Positions 7,886-16,893 of a DNA stretch of 64,000 bases are shown here, in pieces. The notes below the pieces were generated by a model. That model searched no databases. It was not told the DNA's origin and worked only from the letters and a program-made list of their open reading frames with translations. The number at the start of each line of letters is the position of its first letter. The stretch's first letter is position 1. The stretch spans positions 7,217,501 to 7,281,500 of the forward strand of contig NZ_CP061378.1 of NCBI RefSeq assembly GCF_015624485.1. Direction: 5' to 3'. The stretch is from Bradyrhizobium genosp. L. Lineage in GTDB: Bacteria > Pseudomonadota > Alphaproteobacteria > Rhizobiales > Xanthobacteraceae. The translations under genes and the position numbers were made by a program.

Positions 7886-8314
7886 TTACTTCGCCACCAC
7901 GCTCCACTTCGTGACGATGGCTTCGCTGACCTGTCCGGCGTCCTTGGCGCAGGCGATCTCGTCGACCTTCACCGAGATCGCCTTGCCGACGAGCCGGTTG
8001 AGCTGCGCGGTCTGGGCGTCGCTGGTGGTGACGAGCTGGAACGTCTCGGGACCGGTCTCGAGGTTGCAGAGACCGTTCGGCGGCGGCAAGCGGCGCGGCT
8101 CGCTGGTGACCTGATAGGTCGCGACGCGCTTGCCCGGCCGCTTGACGTCGCGCACCCGCATGGCGCTGAGTTCCCCGGACAGAACTTCGCCGTTATGGAT
8201 CGGCTTGCCCGGCCTCTGCGGGGCGTCGCTCTGCTGCGCGATCGCGCAGGGCGCACTCAATACCGCGCACAAAAGCGCAAAGCCCAAGCGTGCGCCGAAT
8301 CGCTGTGTCGTCAT
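7886..8314 (-). CDS. Small secreted protein of unknown function
   Basis: A 142-residue protein with a clear Sec signal peptide (hydrophobic segment about 9-26, cleavage probably after CAIAQ). The mature part is hydrophilic, with two cysteines (in NGLCNLETG and EIACAKDAG) that could pair in the periplasm. I do not recognise a named family. Composition and codon use match the surroundings, so it looks native and expressed. It is transcribed in the same direction as recR but is separated from it by about 145 bp, so it probably has its own promoter. Confidence 0.7.
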   Translation of the reverse strand: MTTQRFGARLGFALLCAVLSAPCAIAQQSDAPQRPGKPIHNGEVLSGELSAMRVRDVKRPGKRVATYQVTSEPRRLPPPNGLCNLETGPETFQLVTTSDAQTAQLNRLVGKAISVKVDEIACAKDAGQVSEAIVTKWSVVAK

Positions 8315-8459
8315 ATGCTGTGATTCCGTATCTGATCCGCGAGAAGCGTGAATGACCGCCTCGAATCGTCATCCACCCTATCATATTGGTTAAGCGTAAT
8401 GTTTCGGACCGCCCGGCTTCTGGGGCGACACCGCCGCAATCGGATTTGGCACAAGTGCG

Positions 8460-9065
8460 CTAGAACAGCGTCCGCTGCCGCATGGCAGCCGATAGCGTAC
8501 CTTCATCGAGGTAATCAAGCTCGCCGCCGACGGGCACGCCATGCGCCAGCCGCGTTACCCGCACATTGGCCTCCGACAACAGGTCGGTAATGTAATGCGC
8601 GGTGGTCTGGCCATCGACCGTGGCGTTGAGCGCCAGGATGATCTCGCTGACTTCGGCCGCATGGGCGCGCGCCACCAGTTGATCGATGGTGAGATCCTGC
8701 GGGCCGACGCCGTCGAGCGGCGACAAGGTCGCGCCCAGCACGTGATAGCGGCCATTGGTCGCATTGGCGCGTTCCAGCGCCCAGAGGTCGGCGACATCGG
8801 CGACCACGACGATGATCGAGGGATCGCGGCGCGGATCGGTGCACACCGTGCAGGGGTTTTGCGTATCGATGTTGCCGCAGGTCTTGCAGACCTGGATCTT
8901 CTCGATCGCCACCTGCAACGCCGCGGTCAGCGGCGTCATCAGCGCTTCGCGTTTCTTGATCAGATGCAGCGCCGCGCGGCGGGCCGAGCGCGGGCCGAGC
9001 CCGGGCAGCCGCGCCAACAGCTGGATCAGCCGTTCGATCTCGGGACCGGCGACGCTTGCAGCCAT
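8460..9065 (-). CDS. recR: Recombination mediator protein RecR
   Basis: RecR works with RecO (and RecF) to load RecA on gapped DNA. The 201-residue product shows an N-terminal helix-hairpin-helix ([19 protein letters not shown], 17-35), a four-cysteine zinc finger (C60, C63, C72, C75) and a Toprim domain beginning [15 protein letters not shown]. It is the last gene of a dnaX-ybaB-recR run; its ATG (9063-9065) is adjacent to the stop of ybaB (9066-9068). This order is conserved in many bacteria. All expected motifs are present. Confidence 0.97.
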   Translation of the reverse strand: MAASVAGPEIERLIQLLARLPGLGPRSARRAALHLIKKREALMTPLTAALQVAIEKIQVCKTCGNIDTQNPCTVCTDPRRDPSIIVVVADVADLWALERANATNGRYHVLGATLSPLDGVGPQDLTIDQLVARAHAAEVSEIILALNATVDGQTTAHYITDLLSEANVRVTRLAHGVPVGGELDYLDEGTLSAAMRQRTLF

Positions 9066-9383
9066 TTACAAACCAAACCCGGGCGGCAGGCCGAGCCCGC
9101 CGGTCAGCGCCGCCATCTTCTCCTGCATCGCGGTCTCCGCCTTGCGGCGGGCGTCGCCATGCGCAGTGACCAGCAGGTCCTCGAGCACCTCGCGCTCTTC
9201 TTCCTTCATCAGCGAGGGATCGATCTTGACGCCCTTCACCTCCATCTTCGCGGTCATCCGCACCGCGACCAGCCCGCCGCCGGAAATGCCCTCGACCTCG
9301 ACGTTGCCGAGCTCTTCCTGCATCGCCTGCATCTTGGATTGCAGCTGCGCTGCCTGCTTCATCATGCCGAGAAAATCAGCCAT
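9066..9383 (-). CDS. YbaB/EbfC family nucleoid-associated protein
   Basis: A 105-residue DNA-binding protein of the YbaB/EbfC family, which forms tweezer-like dimers on DNA and is nearly always encoded between dnaX and recR. Visible features are the N-terminal helix ([19 protein letters not shown]), the central strands with [24 protein letters not shown], and the C-terminal helix region [17 protein letters not shown]. It is 21 bp downstream of dnaX and abuts recR, so the three are probably co-transcribed. Confidence 0.95.
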   Translation of the reverse strand: MADFLGMMKQAAQLQSKMQAMQEELGNVEVEGISGGGLVAVRMTAKMEVKGVKIDPSLMKEEEREVLEDLLVTAHGDARRKAETAMQEKMAALTGGLGLPPGFGL

Positions 9384-9404
9384 GCGTATGTCCTTGTGGC
9401 CAGA

Positions 9405-11240
9405 TCAATCGTCGTCGCTGTCGGGAGGTTCGATCGGGTCTTCACCGGTGGCATCCGACGCCGGCAGCTCGGCGGCGAGACGGCGCACCTCGACGACCCG
9501 CGTGCCGGGAAACCGCGCCAGCACTTCCTGCACGCGCGGATCGGCCTCGGCGGTGCGCTGGTGCTCGTTGCGCGCCAGCTCGTTCTGCGAGCGCACCGTC
9601 GGCTGACCGGCCTCGTTGGAAATGATCACGGTCCAGCGCCGGCCGGTCCATGATTCGAGCTTGCGCGAGAGATCGGTGACGAGGCCGCGCGAGGCCTTCG
9701 GCTCGAGCGCGATCTCGAGCTGGCCGTCCTCGATGCGGACCAGCCGCACGTCGGACTCCAGCGCGCCCTTGGTCAGGACGTCGCGCTTCTCGCCGGCGAG
9801 CGCGATCAGCTGCGGAAAGCTCGTGATGCGCAGCGCCGGCGCGGCGTTCGCTGCCGGCGCCACCATCTGCGGACGCGCGGCGACATCGGCGCGCGGCGCA
9901 CCCTGCGGGGCGCGGAATGATGTGGGCGGCATCGCGGACATCGTCGATGTCGGCGCGCCGCGCGACGCAGCCGAGCCGCCCGACGTCGCCGGCGCGTTGC
10001 CACCGCCATTCTGCTCGATCATCCGGATCGCCTCGTCGGGCGTCGGCAAGTCGGCGACATAGGCGATCCGCACCAGCACCATTTCGGCCGCGGCGGCCGG
10101 GCGTGTCGCGGTCTGCACCTCGGTAATGCCCTTGAGCAGCATCTGCCACATCCGCGACAGCACCCGCATCGAAAGTTTCGCCGCGAACTCGCGCGCGCGC
10201 ACGCGCTCGGTCTCGCCGAACGCGACATTGTCAGCGGTGGCCGGCACCACCTTCACGCGGGTGACGAAATTGACGAACTCGGCGAGGTCGGACAGCACGA
10301 CGACCGGATCGGCGCCGACGTCATACTGCGCGCGGAACTCGGCGAACGCCGCGGCCAGATCGCCGCGCGCCAGCTGTTCGAAGAGATCGATGACCCGGGT
10401 GCGGTCGGCGAGGCCGAGCATCTGCCTGACGGCATCGGCCTTCACGTCGCCTGCGGCATGCGCGATCGCCTGGTCGAACAGCGACAGCGAATCGCGCACC
10501 GAGCCTTCGGCGGCGCGCGCGATGATGCCGAGCGCCTCGGGCTCGACCGCGACGCCTTCGTTGATCGCGATGTTGCCGAGATGCTTCATCAGCACGTCGG
10601 CCTCGACGCGGCGCAGGTCGAAGCGCTGGCAGCGCGACAAGACGGTGATCGGCACCTTGCGGATTTCGGTGGTGGCGAACACGAACTTGGCGTGCTCCGG
10701 CGGCTCCTCCAGCGTCTTCAGGAAGGCGTTGAAGGCCGCGGTCGACAGCATGTGGACTTCGTCGATGATGTAGACCTTGTAGCGCGCGCTGGCCGGCGCG
10801 TAGCGCACGCTGTCATTGATCTGGCGGACATCGTCGACGCCGGTGTGGGAGGCGGCGTCCATCTCCAGCACGTCCATGTGCCGGCTTTCCATGATCGCCT
10901 GGCAGTGCACACCGAGATCGGGCATGTGGATGGTCGGGCCCGGCACCGAGCCGTCGGCCTTCTCGTAGTTCAGCGCGCGGGCGAGGATGCGCGCGGTCGT
11001 GGTCTTGCCGACCCCGCGCACGCCGGTCAGGATCCAGGCCTGCGGAATCCGCCCGGTCTCGAACGCGTTCGAGACGGTGCGCACCATGGCCTCCTGGCCG
11101 ATCAGGTGCTCGAAGCTGGACGGGCGGTATTTGCGGGCGAGGACGCGGTAGGGTTTTGCGGCATCCGGAGCCCCGCCGAGATCGAAGCCGCTCTGGCCGG
11201 CGCCGTCGGACGGATTCGAGGGGTCGCCAGCGTCATTCAT
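9405..11240 (-). CDS. dnaX: DNA polymerase III subunit gamma/tau
   Basis: DnaX is the ATPase motor of the clamp loader. From ATG 11240 the product has 611 residues. Walker A is GVRGVGKTT (73-81), Walker B is IIDEVH (158-163), and the sensor arginine region is VLSRCQRFDLRR. The zinc-binding module that normally holds four cysteines between Walker A and Walker B is reduced: only C113 (GVHCQAIMESRH) is seen. The C-terminal third is Pro/Ala-rich and variable, as in tau. In-frame codons before 11240 are not family-like. It heads the dnaX-ybaB-recR operon, with the 4.5S RNA gene upstream on the same strand. Confidence 0.96.
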   Translation of the reverse strand: MNDAGDPSNPSDGAGQSGFDLGGAPDAAKPYRVLARKYRPSSFEHLIGQEAMVRTVSNAFETGRIPQAWILTGVRGVGKTTTARILARALNYEKADGSVPGPTIHMPDLGVHCQAIMESRHMDVLEMDAASHTGVDDVRQINDSVRYAPASARYKVYIIDEVHMLSTAAFNAFLKTLEEPPEHAKFVFATTEIRKVPITVLSRCQRFDLRRVEADVLMKHLGNIAINEGVAVEPEALGIIARAAEGSVRDSLSLFDQAIAHAAGDVKADAVRQMLGLADRTRVIDLFEQLARGDLAAAFAEFRAQYDVGADPVVVLSDLAEFVNFVTRVKVVPATADNVAFGETERVRAREFAAKLSMRVLSRMWQMLLKGITEVQTATRPAAAAEMVLVRIAYVADLPTPDEAIRMIEQNGGGNAPATSGGSAASRGAPTSTMSAMPPTSFRAPQGAPRADVAARPQMVAPAANAAPALRITSFPQLIALAGEKRDVLTKGALESDVRLVRIEDGQLEIALEPKASRGLVTDLSRKLESWTGRRWTVIISNEAGQPTVRSQNELARNEHQRTAEADPRVQEVLARFPGTRVVEVRRLAAELPASDATGEDPIEPPDSDDD

Positions 11241-11365
11241 GCGTCGATCCGCAACTTGATCTCTTTCGGCAGCCGGCGTGCGGATGGGAGCCAAAATCGA
11301 GCGTGCACAAGAACTGCCCAGCCGCGGGGACCGCCGATCCAGCGCGATTCGCTCGGAAAAAACAG

Positions 11366-11465
11366 GTAGGAGACTGACGAGCGACCCGATCCGGACCTCG
11401 TTAGGGCTGCTTCCTTCCGGACCTGACCCGGTTGGCGAGTGGCTCGTCCACCGCCAATCTCCCGG
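11366..11465 (-). ncRNA. ffs: Signal recognition particle RNA, small (4.5S) type
   Basis: On the minus strand the conserved domain IV core GGTCAGGTCCGGAAGGAAGC (its reverse complement spans about 11404-11425) is unmistakable. Flanking arms pair: GGAGA...GACGAGC on the 5' side with GCTCGTC...TCTCC on the 3' side. A T-run (TTTTTT at 11362-11357) follows as terminator. SRP RNA binds Ffh and targets membrane proteins. Ends are estimated from the pairing, to within about five bases. Confidence 0.93.
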
Positions 11466-11572
11466 TCCCTATTTGGGGCCAAAAGCGCCGGAAAGCAAGC
11501 GCTCCGACCCAGGTTATAAGGTTGGGTTTGTGGGACTTGTACGGGAACGCGGAAAGGCATTACTTGCCCCTC

Positions 11573-11992
11573 ATGCCCGCCTCAGACTGGACGCTGCATT
11601 CGCAGCTCAAGAAAGACACGATCGACATCGGCGACCTGCCGCTGTGCAAGGTGCTGGTGATCAAGGATGCGCATTATCCCTGGCTCCTGCTGGTGCCCCG
11701 GCGCGCCGACGCGGTCGAGATCATCGATCTCGACGAGGTCGAGCAGGCGCAGCTGATGACCGAGGTCTCGCGCGTCGCGCGGGCCCTGAAAGAGATCACC
11801 AAATGCGACAAGCTGAACATCGCAGCGCTCGGCAACCTGGTGCCGCAGCTTCACGTCCATGTCATCGCCCGCCGCACCAGTGACGCTGCATGGCCGCGTC
11901 CCGTTTGGGGCGTGATGCCGCCGCTGGCGCATGATGCCGAGGAAGTGCAGAATTTCATCAGCGCGCTTCGCCGCAAGATCTGGTTGGGTTGA
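11573..11992 (+). CDS. HIT family protein
   Basis: A 139-residue histidine-triad domain protein. HIT proteins are nucleotide hydrolases or transferases; the substrate of this one is unknown. The signature region is LVPQLHVHVIAR (about 89-100), with two histidines (94 and 96) but Val/Ile where the third triad position is expected, a variant I believe is common in alphaproteobacterial HIT proteins. ATG 11573 begins MPASDWTLH; longer in-frame extension runs back into the SRP RNA region and is rejected. It sits 6 bp before nudC on the same strand, so the two nucleotide-handling genes are probably co-transcribed. Confidence 0.88.
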   Translation: MPASDWTLHSQLKKDTIDIGDLPLCKVLVIKDAHYPWLLLVPRRADAVEIIDLDEVEQAQLMTEVSRVARALKEITKCDKLNIAALGNLVPQLHVHVIARRTSDAAWPRPVWGVMPPLAHDAEEVQNFISALRRKIWLG

Positions 11993-11998
11993 AATTTC

Positions 11999-12946
11999 AT
12001 GTCAGCATTCGATTCCTTTCCGCTCGGCCAGCCGGCCTTCGTCACCCATGCGCTGGATCGCGCGGCGCATCTGCGCAGCAATGATGAAAAGCTGTTCGCG
12101 CTGGAGGGCCATCGTGAGGCTAGAGCCTATGTGGTCTATCGCGACTCGCTGGTGGTGAAGCAGGAGGATGGCGGCGCCCGCGCGCTGCTCTCGCTGGACG
12201 AGGCCCGCGGCTACGGCGCCAACCCCGGCACGATCTTCCTGGGGCTGCGCGACAGCGCGCCGATTTTCGGCATGGGCATCGCGCCGCAGGCGGCGGAGAA
12301 GCTGGTCGGGCGCGGCGACGTCGCGGTCACCGAATTGCGCGGCATGGCGATGCAGGGCGCGGTGCCGGCGGAACAGCTCTCGGCGATCGCGATGGCGAAG
12401 TCGATGGTGAGCTGGCACCAGCGCCACGGCTTCTGCGCCAATTGCGGCACCCGCACCGCGATGAAGGACGGCGGCTGGAAGCGCGAATGCCCGAGCTGCA
12501 AGGCCGAGCATTTTCCGCGCACCGATCCGGTCGTGATCATGCTGGTCACCCATGGCGACAGGGTGCTGATGGGCCGCCAGAAGCAGTTCATGCCCGGCAT
12601 GTATTCCTGCCTCGCCGGCTTCGTCGAGGCGGCCGAGACCATCGAGGACGCGGTCCGCCGCGAGATCTTCGAGGAGTCGGGCATCCGCTGCACCGACGTC
12701 GCCTATTACATGACGCAGCCCTGGCCCTATCCGTCCTCGCTGATGATCGGCTGCACCGCGCGGGCGATCAACGAGGACATCGTGGTCGACCGCACCGAGC
12801 TCGAGGACGCCCGCTGGTTCGACCGCCATGAGGCGACCCTGATGCTCAAGCGCCAGCATCCCGACGGCCTGGCGGGGCCGCATCCCTTTGCAATTGCCCA
12901 TCATTTGCTCGGACGATGGGTGCACGGAAATGCCGCTGACAAATAG
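11999..12946 (+). CDS. nudC: NAD(+) diphosphatase / NADH pyrophosphatase
   Basis: NudC cleaves NAD(H) to NMN(H) and AMP and can remove NAD caps from RNA. The 315-residue protein shows the family's zinc ribbon (C146, C149, C164, C167), the Nudix box GFVEAAETIEDAVRREIFEE (about 208-227), and the NADH-specific downstream motif, here TQPWPYP (239-245) where the family consensus is SQPWPFP. It lies immediately after the HIT gene on the same strand. Length and motif order are normal. Confidence 0.94.
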   Translation: MSAFDSFPLGQPAFVTHALDRAAHLRSNDEKLFALEGHREARAYVVYRDSLVVKQEDGGARALLSLDEARGYGANPGTIFLGLRDSAPIFGMGIAPQAAEKLVGRGDVAVTELRGMAMQGAVPAEQLSAIAMAKSMVSWHQRHGFCANCGTRTAMKDGGWKRECPSCKAEHFPRTDPVVIMLVTHGDRVLMGRQKQFMPGMYSCLAGFVEAAETIEDAVRREIFEESGIRCTDVAYYMTQPWPYPSSLMIGCTARAINEDIVVDRTELEDARWFDRHEATLMLKRQHPDGLAGPHPFAIAHHLLGRWVHGNAADK

Positions 12947-13024
12947 CGGAACCGGACTTGATCCTGCCGATTAAATCTGGACACAGGTTCTGGCAGATCA
13001 CGGAACCAGCATGGTGGATTCTGC

Positions 13025-13966
13025 ATGAATTTTCAGACCGGCGCCCCCAAGATCGCCCCCCGCATCCTCTGCATCGGCCTCCCGGTGCGGGACCTGACCT
13101 TCCGCGTCAACGTTCCTGCGCGCGGCTCCAAGACGCATGCGACGCATTTTGAGGAGATTTGCGGCGGCAACGCCCTGAATGCCGCGATCGGCATCGTCCG
13201 GCTGGGCGGCCGCGCCTCGATGTGCGGCCCGATGGGCGATTCCCGGGAAACCTCGAGCCGCTACATGTTCGACAAGCTCGCGGAAGAGGGCATCGAGACC
13301 AACCATCTCATCCACTTGCCGAACCTGGTGACGCCGATCTCGGCGATCATGATCGACGACACCGGCGAGCGCACCATCGTCACCTTCCGCGATCCGGAAT
13401 TGTGGAAAGTGCGGCTGCCGCCGACCGAGCTGCTGCTGGAGGATTGCGCGGCGATCCTGACCGAGAGCCGTTGCGCGCCGTTCTGCACCGAGCTGTGCGC
13501 CGAGGCCGTCAAGCGCGGCATTCCCGTGATCGTCGACGTCGATCGCGCGATGTCGATGAGCGAGGGCCTGCTGACCGCCTCCTCGCATCTGGTATTCTCC
13601 AGCGAGCCGCTGCAGGAGACCGCTGACGTCACCGACGACGGCCAGGCGTTGCAGAAGCTCGCCAGGCTCACCCCTTCCTTCCTGGCCGGGACGCGCGGGC
13701 CGCGGGGCACGATCTGGCTCAACGAGCAGGGAGGGTTCGAAGAAACCCCCGCCTTCCCGGTCCATACCGTCGATACGCTCGGGGCCGGCGACGTCTTCCA
13801 CGGGGCGTTCGCGCTGGCGGTCACCGAGGGGCAGGAGCTGCGCGAGGCGCTGCGCTTCGCCTCGGCCGCCGCAGCGCTGAAATGCACCCGCTTCGGGGGC
13901 GCCTATGCCGCACCGCAACGTGCTGAAGTTGAAGAGTTTTTGGGCCAGCACGCCGAGGCCCGGTAG
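13025..13966 (+). CDS. PfkB-family sugar/nucleoside kinase
   Basis: A 313-residue ribokinase-fold kinase. The N-terminal glycine motif is GGNALNAAIGIVRLGG (about 48-63) and the C-terminal PfkB signature is DTLGAGDVFHGAFAL (about 249-263) with the catalytic base in GAGD. An anion-hole region, GTRGPRGTIWLNEQG, precedes it. The substrate cannot be told from sequence; sulfofructose-, fructose- or nucleoside-kinase activity is possible. It stands alone between nudC (same strand, 78 bp away) and an Lrp regulator gene. Confidence 0.87.
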   Translation: MNFQTGAPKIAPRILCIGLPVRDLTFRVNVPARGSKTHATHFEEICGGNALNAAIGIVRLGGRASMCGPMGDSRETSSRYMFDKLAEEGIETNHLIHLPNLVTPISAIMIDDTGERTIVTFRDPELWKVRLPPTELLLEDCAAILTESRCAPFCTELCAEAVKRGIPVIVDVDRAMSMSEGLLTASSHLVFSSEPLQETADVTDDGQALQKLARLTPSFLAGTRGPRGTIWLNEQGGFEETPAFPVHTVDTLGAGDVFHGAFALAVTEGQELREALRFASAAAALKCTRFGGAYAAPQRAEVEEFLGQHAEAR

Positions 13967-14010
13967 GTCTGGCGGGTCACGAACCGCTTGCACGAGAAGA
14001 TTTTTCTCTA

Positions 14011-14033
14011 TATGAGGGATATCAGCCCTTCAT
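14011..14033. promoter_or_regulatory. Imperfect palindrome in the lrp-type gene promoter
   Basis: TATGAGGG and CCCTTCATA are near-inverted copies around ATATCAG. They sit next to a plausible -35 TTGCAC (about 13988-13993) and an AT-rich -10 area (TATATGAG). Location just before the Lrp/AsnC gene suggests an autoregulatory site; this is inferred from position and symmetry only. Confidence 0.4.
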
Positions 14034-14048
14034 ATGGAACATTCTTCT

Positions 14049-14549
14049 ATGTCCGACGTCGCCGTTCAGCTTCACGACAATAGCCGCCGCCTCGACGCCA
14101 TCGATCGCAAGATCCTGACCGTGTTGCAGGAGGACGCCTCGCTCTCCGTCGCCGAGATCGGCGACCGGGTCGGGCTGTCGTCGACGCCGTGCTGGAAGCG
14201 CATCCAGCGGCTGGAAGCCGACGGCGTGATCCTGCGCCGGGTGGCGCTGGTCGACCAGAACAAGATCGGGCTCGGCATCTCGGTGTTCGTCTCGGTCGAG
14301 AGCGCCGATCATTCGGAAGCCTGGCTGCGCAAATTCGCCGACGCCGTCAGCGCCATGCCCGAGGTGATGGAGTTCTACCGGATGGCCGGCGACGTCGACT
14401 ACATGCTGCGCGTCGTGGTCGCCGACATGCAGGCCTATGACGTGTTCTACAAGAAGCTGATCAGTGCCGTGCCGCTGAAGAACGTCACCTCGCGCTTCGC
14501 GATGGAGAAGATCAAGTCGGTCACCGCGTTGCCGGTGCCGGCGGCGTAA
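14049..14549 (+). CDS. Lrp/AsnC family transcriptional regulator
   Basis: A 166-residue regulator with an AsnC-type winged HTH (LDAIDRKILTVLQEDAS, then VAEIGDRVGLSSTPCWKRIQRLE, about residues 15-60) and a C-terminal RAM ligand-binding domain (about 75-150, with MPEVMEFYRMAGDVDYMLRVV). This class responds to amino acids and often autoregulates. ATG 14049 is chosen because the alternative in-frame ATG at 14034 overlaps an inverted repeat in the promoter and lacks a Shine-Dalgarno; the latter would add five residues. No amino-acid gene is adjacent, so the target is unknown. Confidence 0.88.
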   Translation: MSDVAVQLHDNSRRLDAIDRKILTVLQEDASLSVAEIGDRVGLSSTPCWKRIQRLEADGVILRRVALVDQNKIGLGISVFVSVESADHSEAWLRKFADAVSAMPEVMEFYRMAGDVDYMLRVVVADMQAYDVFYKKLISAVPLKNVTSRFAMEKIKSVTALPVPAA

Positions 14550-14554
14550 CCTTT

Positions 14555-14658
14555 CTGTCGTCGCCCGCGCAGGCGGGCGACCCAGTATTCCAGAGACAGT
14601 CGTTTTCAGTCGAGAGGCCGCGGCGTACTGGGTCACCCGCCTGCGCGGGTGACGACAG
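14555..14658. repeat. Palindromic doublet, family A (gene-less)
   Basis: The left hairpin is CTGTCGTCGCCCGCGCAGGC then GGGCGACCCAGTATTCCAGAGACAG; the right is GCCGCGGCGTACTGGGTCAC then CCGCCTGCGCGGGTGACGACAG. Same architecture as 7743-7870 and 39170-39277. It lies between the convergent Lrp-type and phosphomutase genes. Confidence 0.85.
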
Positions 14659-14681
14659 CGTTATTGCGGCGGTCGCCACGC

Positions 14682-16181
14682 TCAGATCTTCTGATTATAC
14701 TCGCCGACTTCGGGATGCGTGCGCAGCACGGAATCCATCGCCTCGAACATGTCGCGCATGCGCTGCTCGGCGACCGGGCTTTCGACCACGACAACGAGCT
14801 CCGGCTTGTTCGAGGACGCCCGCACCAGGCCCCAGCTGCCGTCCTCGACGGTGACGCGCACGCCGTTGACGGTGACGAGATCGCGGATCTTCTGCCCTGC
14901 GACCTTGCCGTCTTTCTGCTGCAACGCCTCGAAATGCTTCACCACGGCATCGACCACGCCGTATTTCGTCTCATCGGCGCAGTGCGGCGACATGGTCGGC
15001 GACGACCAGGTCTTCGGCAGCGCGTCCTTCAGGTCGGCCATCGACTTGCCGGGCGCGCGGTCGAGCATCTCGCAGATCGAGATCGCCGACACCAGGCCGT
15101 CGTCATAGCCGCGGCCGAACGGCTTGTTGAAGAAGAAGTGGCCGGACTTCTCGAAGCCGGCGAGCGCGCCCATCTCGTTGGTGCGGCGCTTCATGTAGGA
15201 ATGGCCGGTCTTCCAGTACGCCGTCTTCGCACCCTGCTTTTGCAGCACGGGATCGGTGACGAACAGCCCGGTCGACTTCACGTCGACCACGAACTGCGCA
15301 TCCTTGTGGATCGCCGACATGTCGCGCGCCAGCATCACGCCGACCTTGTCGGCAAAGATCTCCTCGCCGGTGTTGTCGACCACGCCGCAGCGGTCGCCGT
15401 CGCCGTCGAAACCGAGCCCGACATCGGCCTTGTGCGCCAGCACGGCGTCGCGGATCGCGTGCAGCATCTCCATGTCTTCGGGATTCGGATTGTATTTCGG
15501 GAAGGTGTGATCGAGCTCGGTGTCGAGCGGAATCACCTCGCAGCCGATCGCCTCCAGCACCTGCGGTGCGAATGCGCCCGCGGTGCCGTTGCCGCAGGCG
15601 GCCACCACCTTGAGCTTGCGCTTCAGCTTCGGCCGGTTGGTAAGGTCGGCGATGTAGCGCGCCGGATAGTTCTCGTGGAACTGGTAGGAACCGCCGGCCT
15701 TGTTGTTGAATTCGGCGTTGAGCACGATCTGCTTCAAGCGCGTCATCTCGTCGGGACCGAAGGTCAGCGGACGGTTGGCGCCCATCTTCACGCCGGTCCA
15801 GCCATTGTCGTTATGCGAGGCGGTGACCATCGCGACGCAGGGCACGTCGAGATCGAACTGCGCAAAGTATGACATCGGGGTGACGGCCAATCCGATATCG
15901 TGCACCTTGCAGCCGGCCGCCATCAGGCCGGAGATCAGCGCGTATTTGATCGAGGCCGAATAGCCGCGGAAATCGTGGCCGGTGACGATCTCCTGCTTGA
16001 CGCCGAGTTCCGAAATCAGCGCACCGAGCCCCATGCCCAGCGCCTGCACGCCCATCAGGTTGATTTCCTTGTTGAACAGCCAGCGCGCGTCATATTCGCG
16101 AAACCCGGTCGGTTTCACCATCGGCTCGGATTCGAAGGCATAGGTGTTCGGAACCAGCACGGGTTTCGGCTTGGGAAACAT
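14682..16181 (-). CDS. Phosphomannomutase/phosphoglucomutase
   Basis: A 499-residue alpha-D-phosphohexomutase that interconverts hexose 1- and 6-phosphates for nucleotide-sugar and exopolysaccharide synthesis. The phosphoserine loop is VTASHNDNGW (catalytic Ser122), the metal loop is GFDGDGDRCG (Asp259, 261, 263), and the sugar-binding loop is GFEKSGHFFF (about 340-350). The phosphate-binding loop is EDGSWGLVRASSNKPELV near the C-terminus. Related rhizobial genes carry names such as exoC or noeK, but I do not assign one. UDP-glucose dehydrogenase encoded at 24.2-25.6 kb may act on the same precursor pool. Confidence 0.93.
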   Translation of the reverse strand: MFPKPKPVLVPNTYAFESEPMVKPTGFREYDARWLFNKEINLMGVQALGMGLGALISELGVKQEIVTGHDFRGYSASIKYALISGLMAAGCKVHDIGLAVTPMSYFAQFDLDVPCVAMVTASHNDNGWTGVKMGANRPLTFGPDEMTRLKQIVLNAEFNNKAGGSYQFHENYPARYIADLTNRPKLKRKLKVVAACGNGTAGAFAPQVLEAIGCEVIPLDTELDHTFPKYNPNPEDMEMLHAIRDAVLAHKADVGLGFDGDGDRCGVVDNTGEEIFADKVGVMLARDMSAIHKDAQFVVDVKSTGLFVTDPVLQKQGAKTAYWKTGHSYMKRRTNEMGALAGFEKSGHFFFNKPFGRGYDDGLVSAISICEMLDRAPGKSMADLKDALPKTWSSPTMSPHCADETKYGVVDAVVKHFEALQQKDGKVAGQKIRDLVTVNGVRVTVEDGSWGLVRASSNKPELVVVVESPVAEQRMRDMFEAMDSVLRTHPEVGEYNQKI

Positions 16182-16479
16182 CAGGAATGGCCTCGTGGAG
16201 ATGCGGAGGAACTATGCCGCTGGCTTTAGCGAATGCATCGCCGCGGTGGAAGGCAGGATTGATGGCTTGTGGCTGATAATTGCGGCAGATTTGGCGTCGG
16301 CGAAATACTGGTTTTCGGCAGGGGGGCGCCAAGGCATGGACAGGATTGCCGTGCGGTTGCTATTTCAACCGCTCCCGGCGCTCCGCAATCTGCGCGTCGA
16401 ACAAATCTGCGCGTCGAATAGTGTCGATAGTTGACACGTCGGGCAACTCACCGATCCATTTTCATCATCGCAACAATTT

Positions 16480-16512
16480 AGCCCGCACCGGAAAATCCGC
16501 TGCGGGCTTTTT
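16480..16512 (+). terminator. Orphan intrinsic terminator
   Basis: AGCCCGCA (16480-16487) pairs with TGCGGGCT (16501-16508), followed by TTTT. It points along the plus strand, but the nearest upstream gene (phosphomutase) runs away from it, so there is no known transcript for it to end. It may serve a small RNA or be left from a lost gene. Confidence 0.65.
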
Positions 16513-16677
16513 GAATCAGACAGGCCGCTGTCGGCCAATCCACCGCCGAGCGCGCCGAAATTGGCCACCGCAGCGAACCGAACCGGCTGACAGCCAGGGC
16601 CCCTTGCTTGAACATGGTAAGATTGACAGCTATTTTTCGCTAGAAACTCGACTGGCACCCCGCCAGAGGGCCCTCAG

Positions 16678-16893
16678 GTTACTACTGCCAACCGTAATCT
16701 CACAATCACTGCCACTGATAACGCCAGATCCACGAATTTCGGTGGGGTTTATGGACATACGCTAACGTTCTCAGAACCCGGCAGCAATAATTTGAGAATA
16801 ATCACCGCTACCGACCCAACTGGTTTGTTGGTGGCGACCCCGGTTGAAGGGAATCCAAACCTCCTGAGTGTCAGAGAGTACAAGGGCTATTGA
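16678..16893 (+). pseudogene. Relic of an adhesin-like repeat protein (MBG / filamentous haemagglutinin type)
   Basis: One frame reads TANRNLTITATDNARSTNFG, then GVYGHTLTFSEPGSNN, and ends LLSVREYKGY followed by TGA at 16893. The pattern of beta-strand text with a Y-G turn resembles MBG-type repeats of large two-partner-secretion adhesins. There is no start codon or signal region, and sequence upstream in this frame is not protein-like. It is therefore called a fragment. The family assignment is by pattern and is uncertain. Confidence 0.4.
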
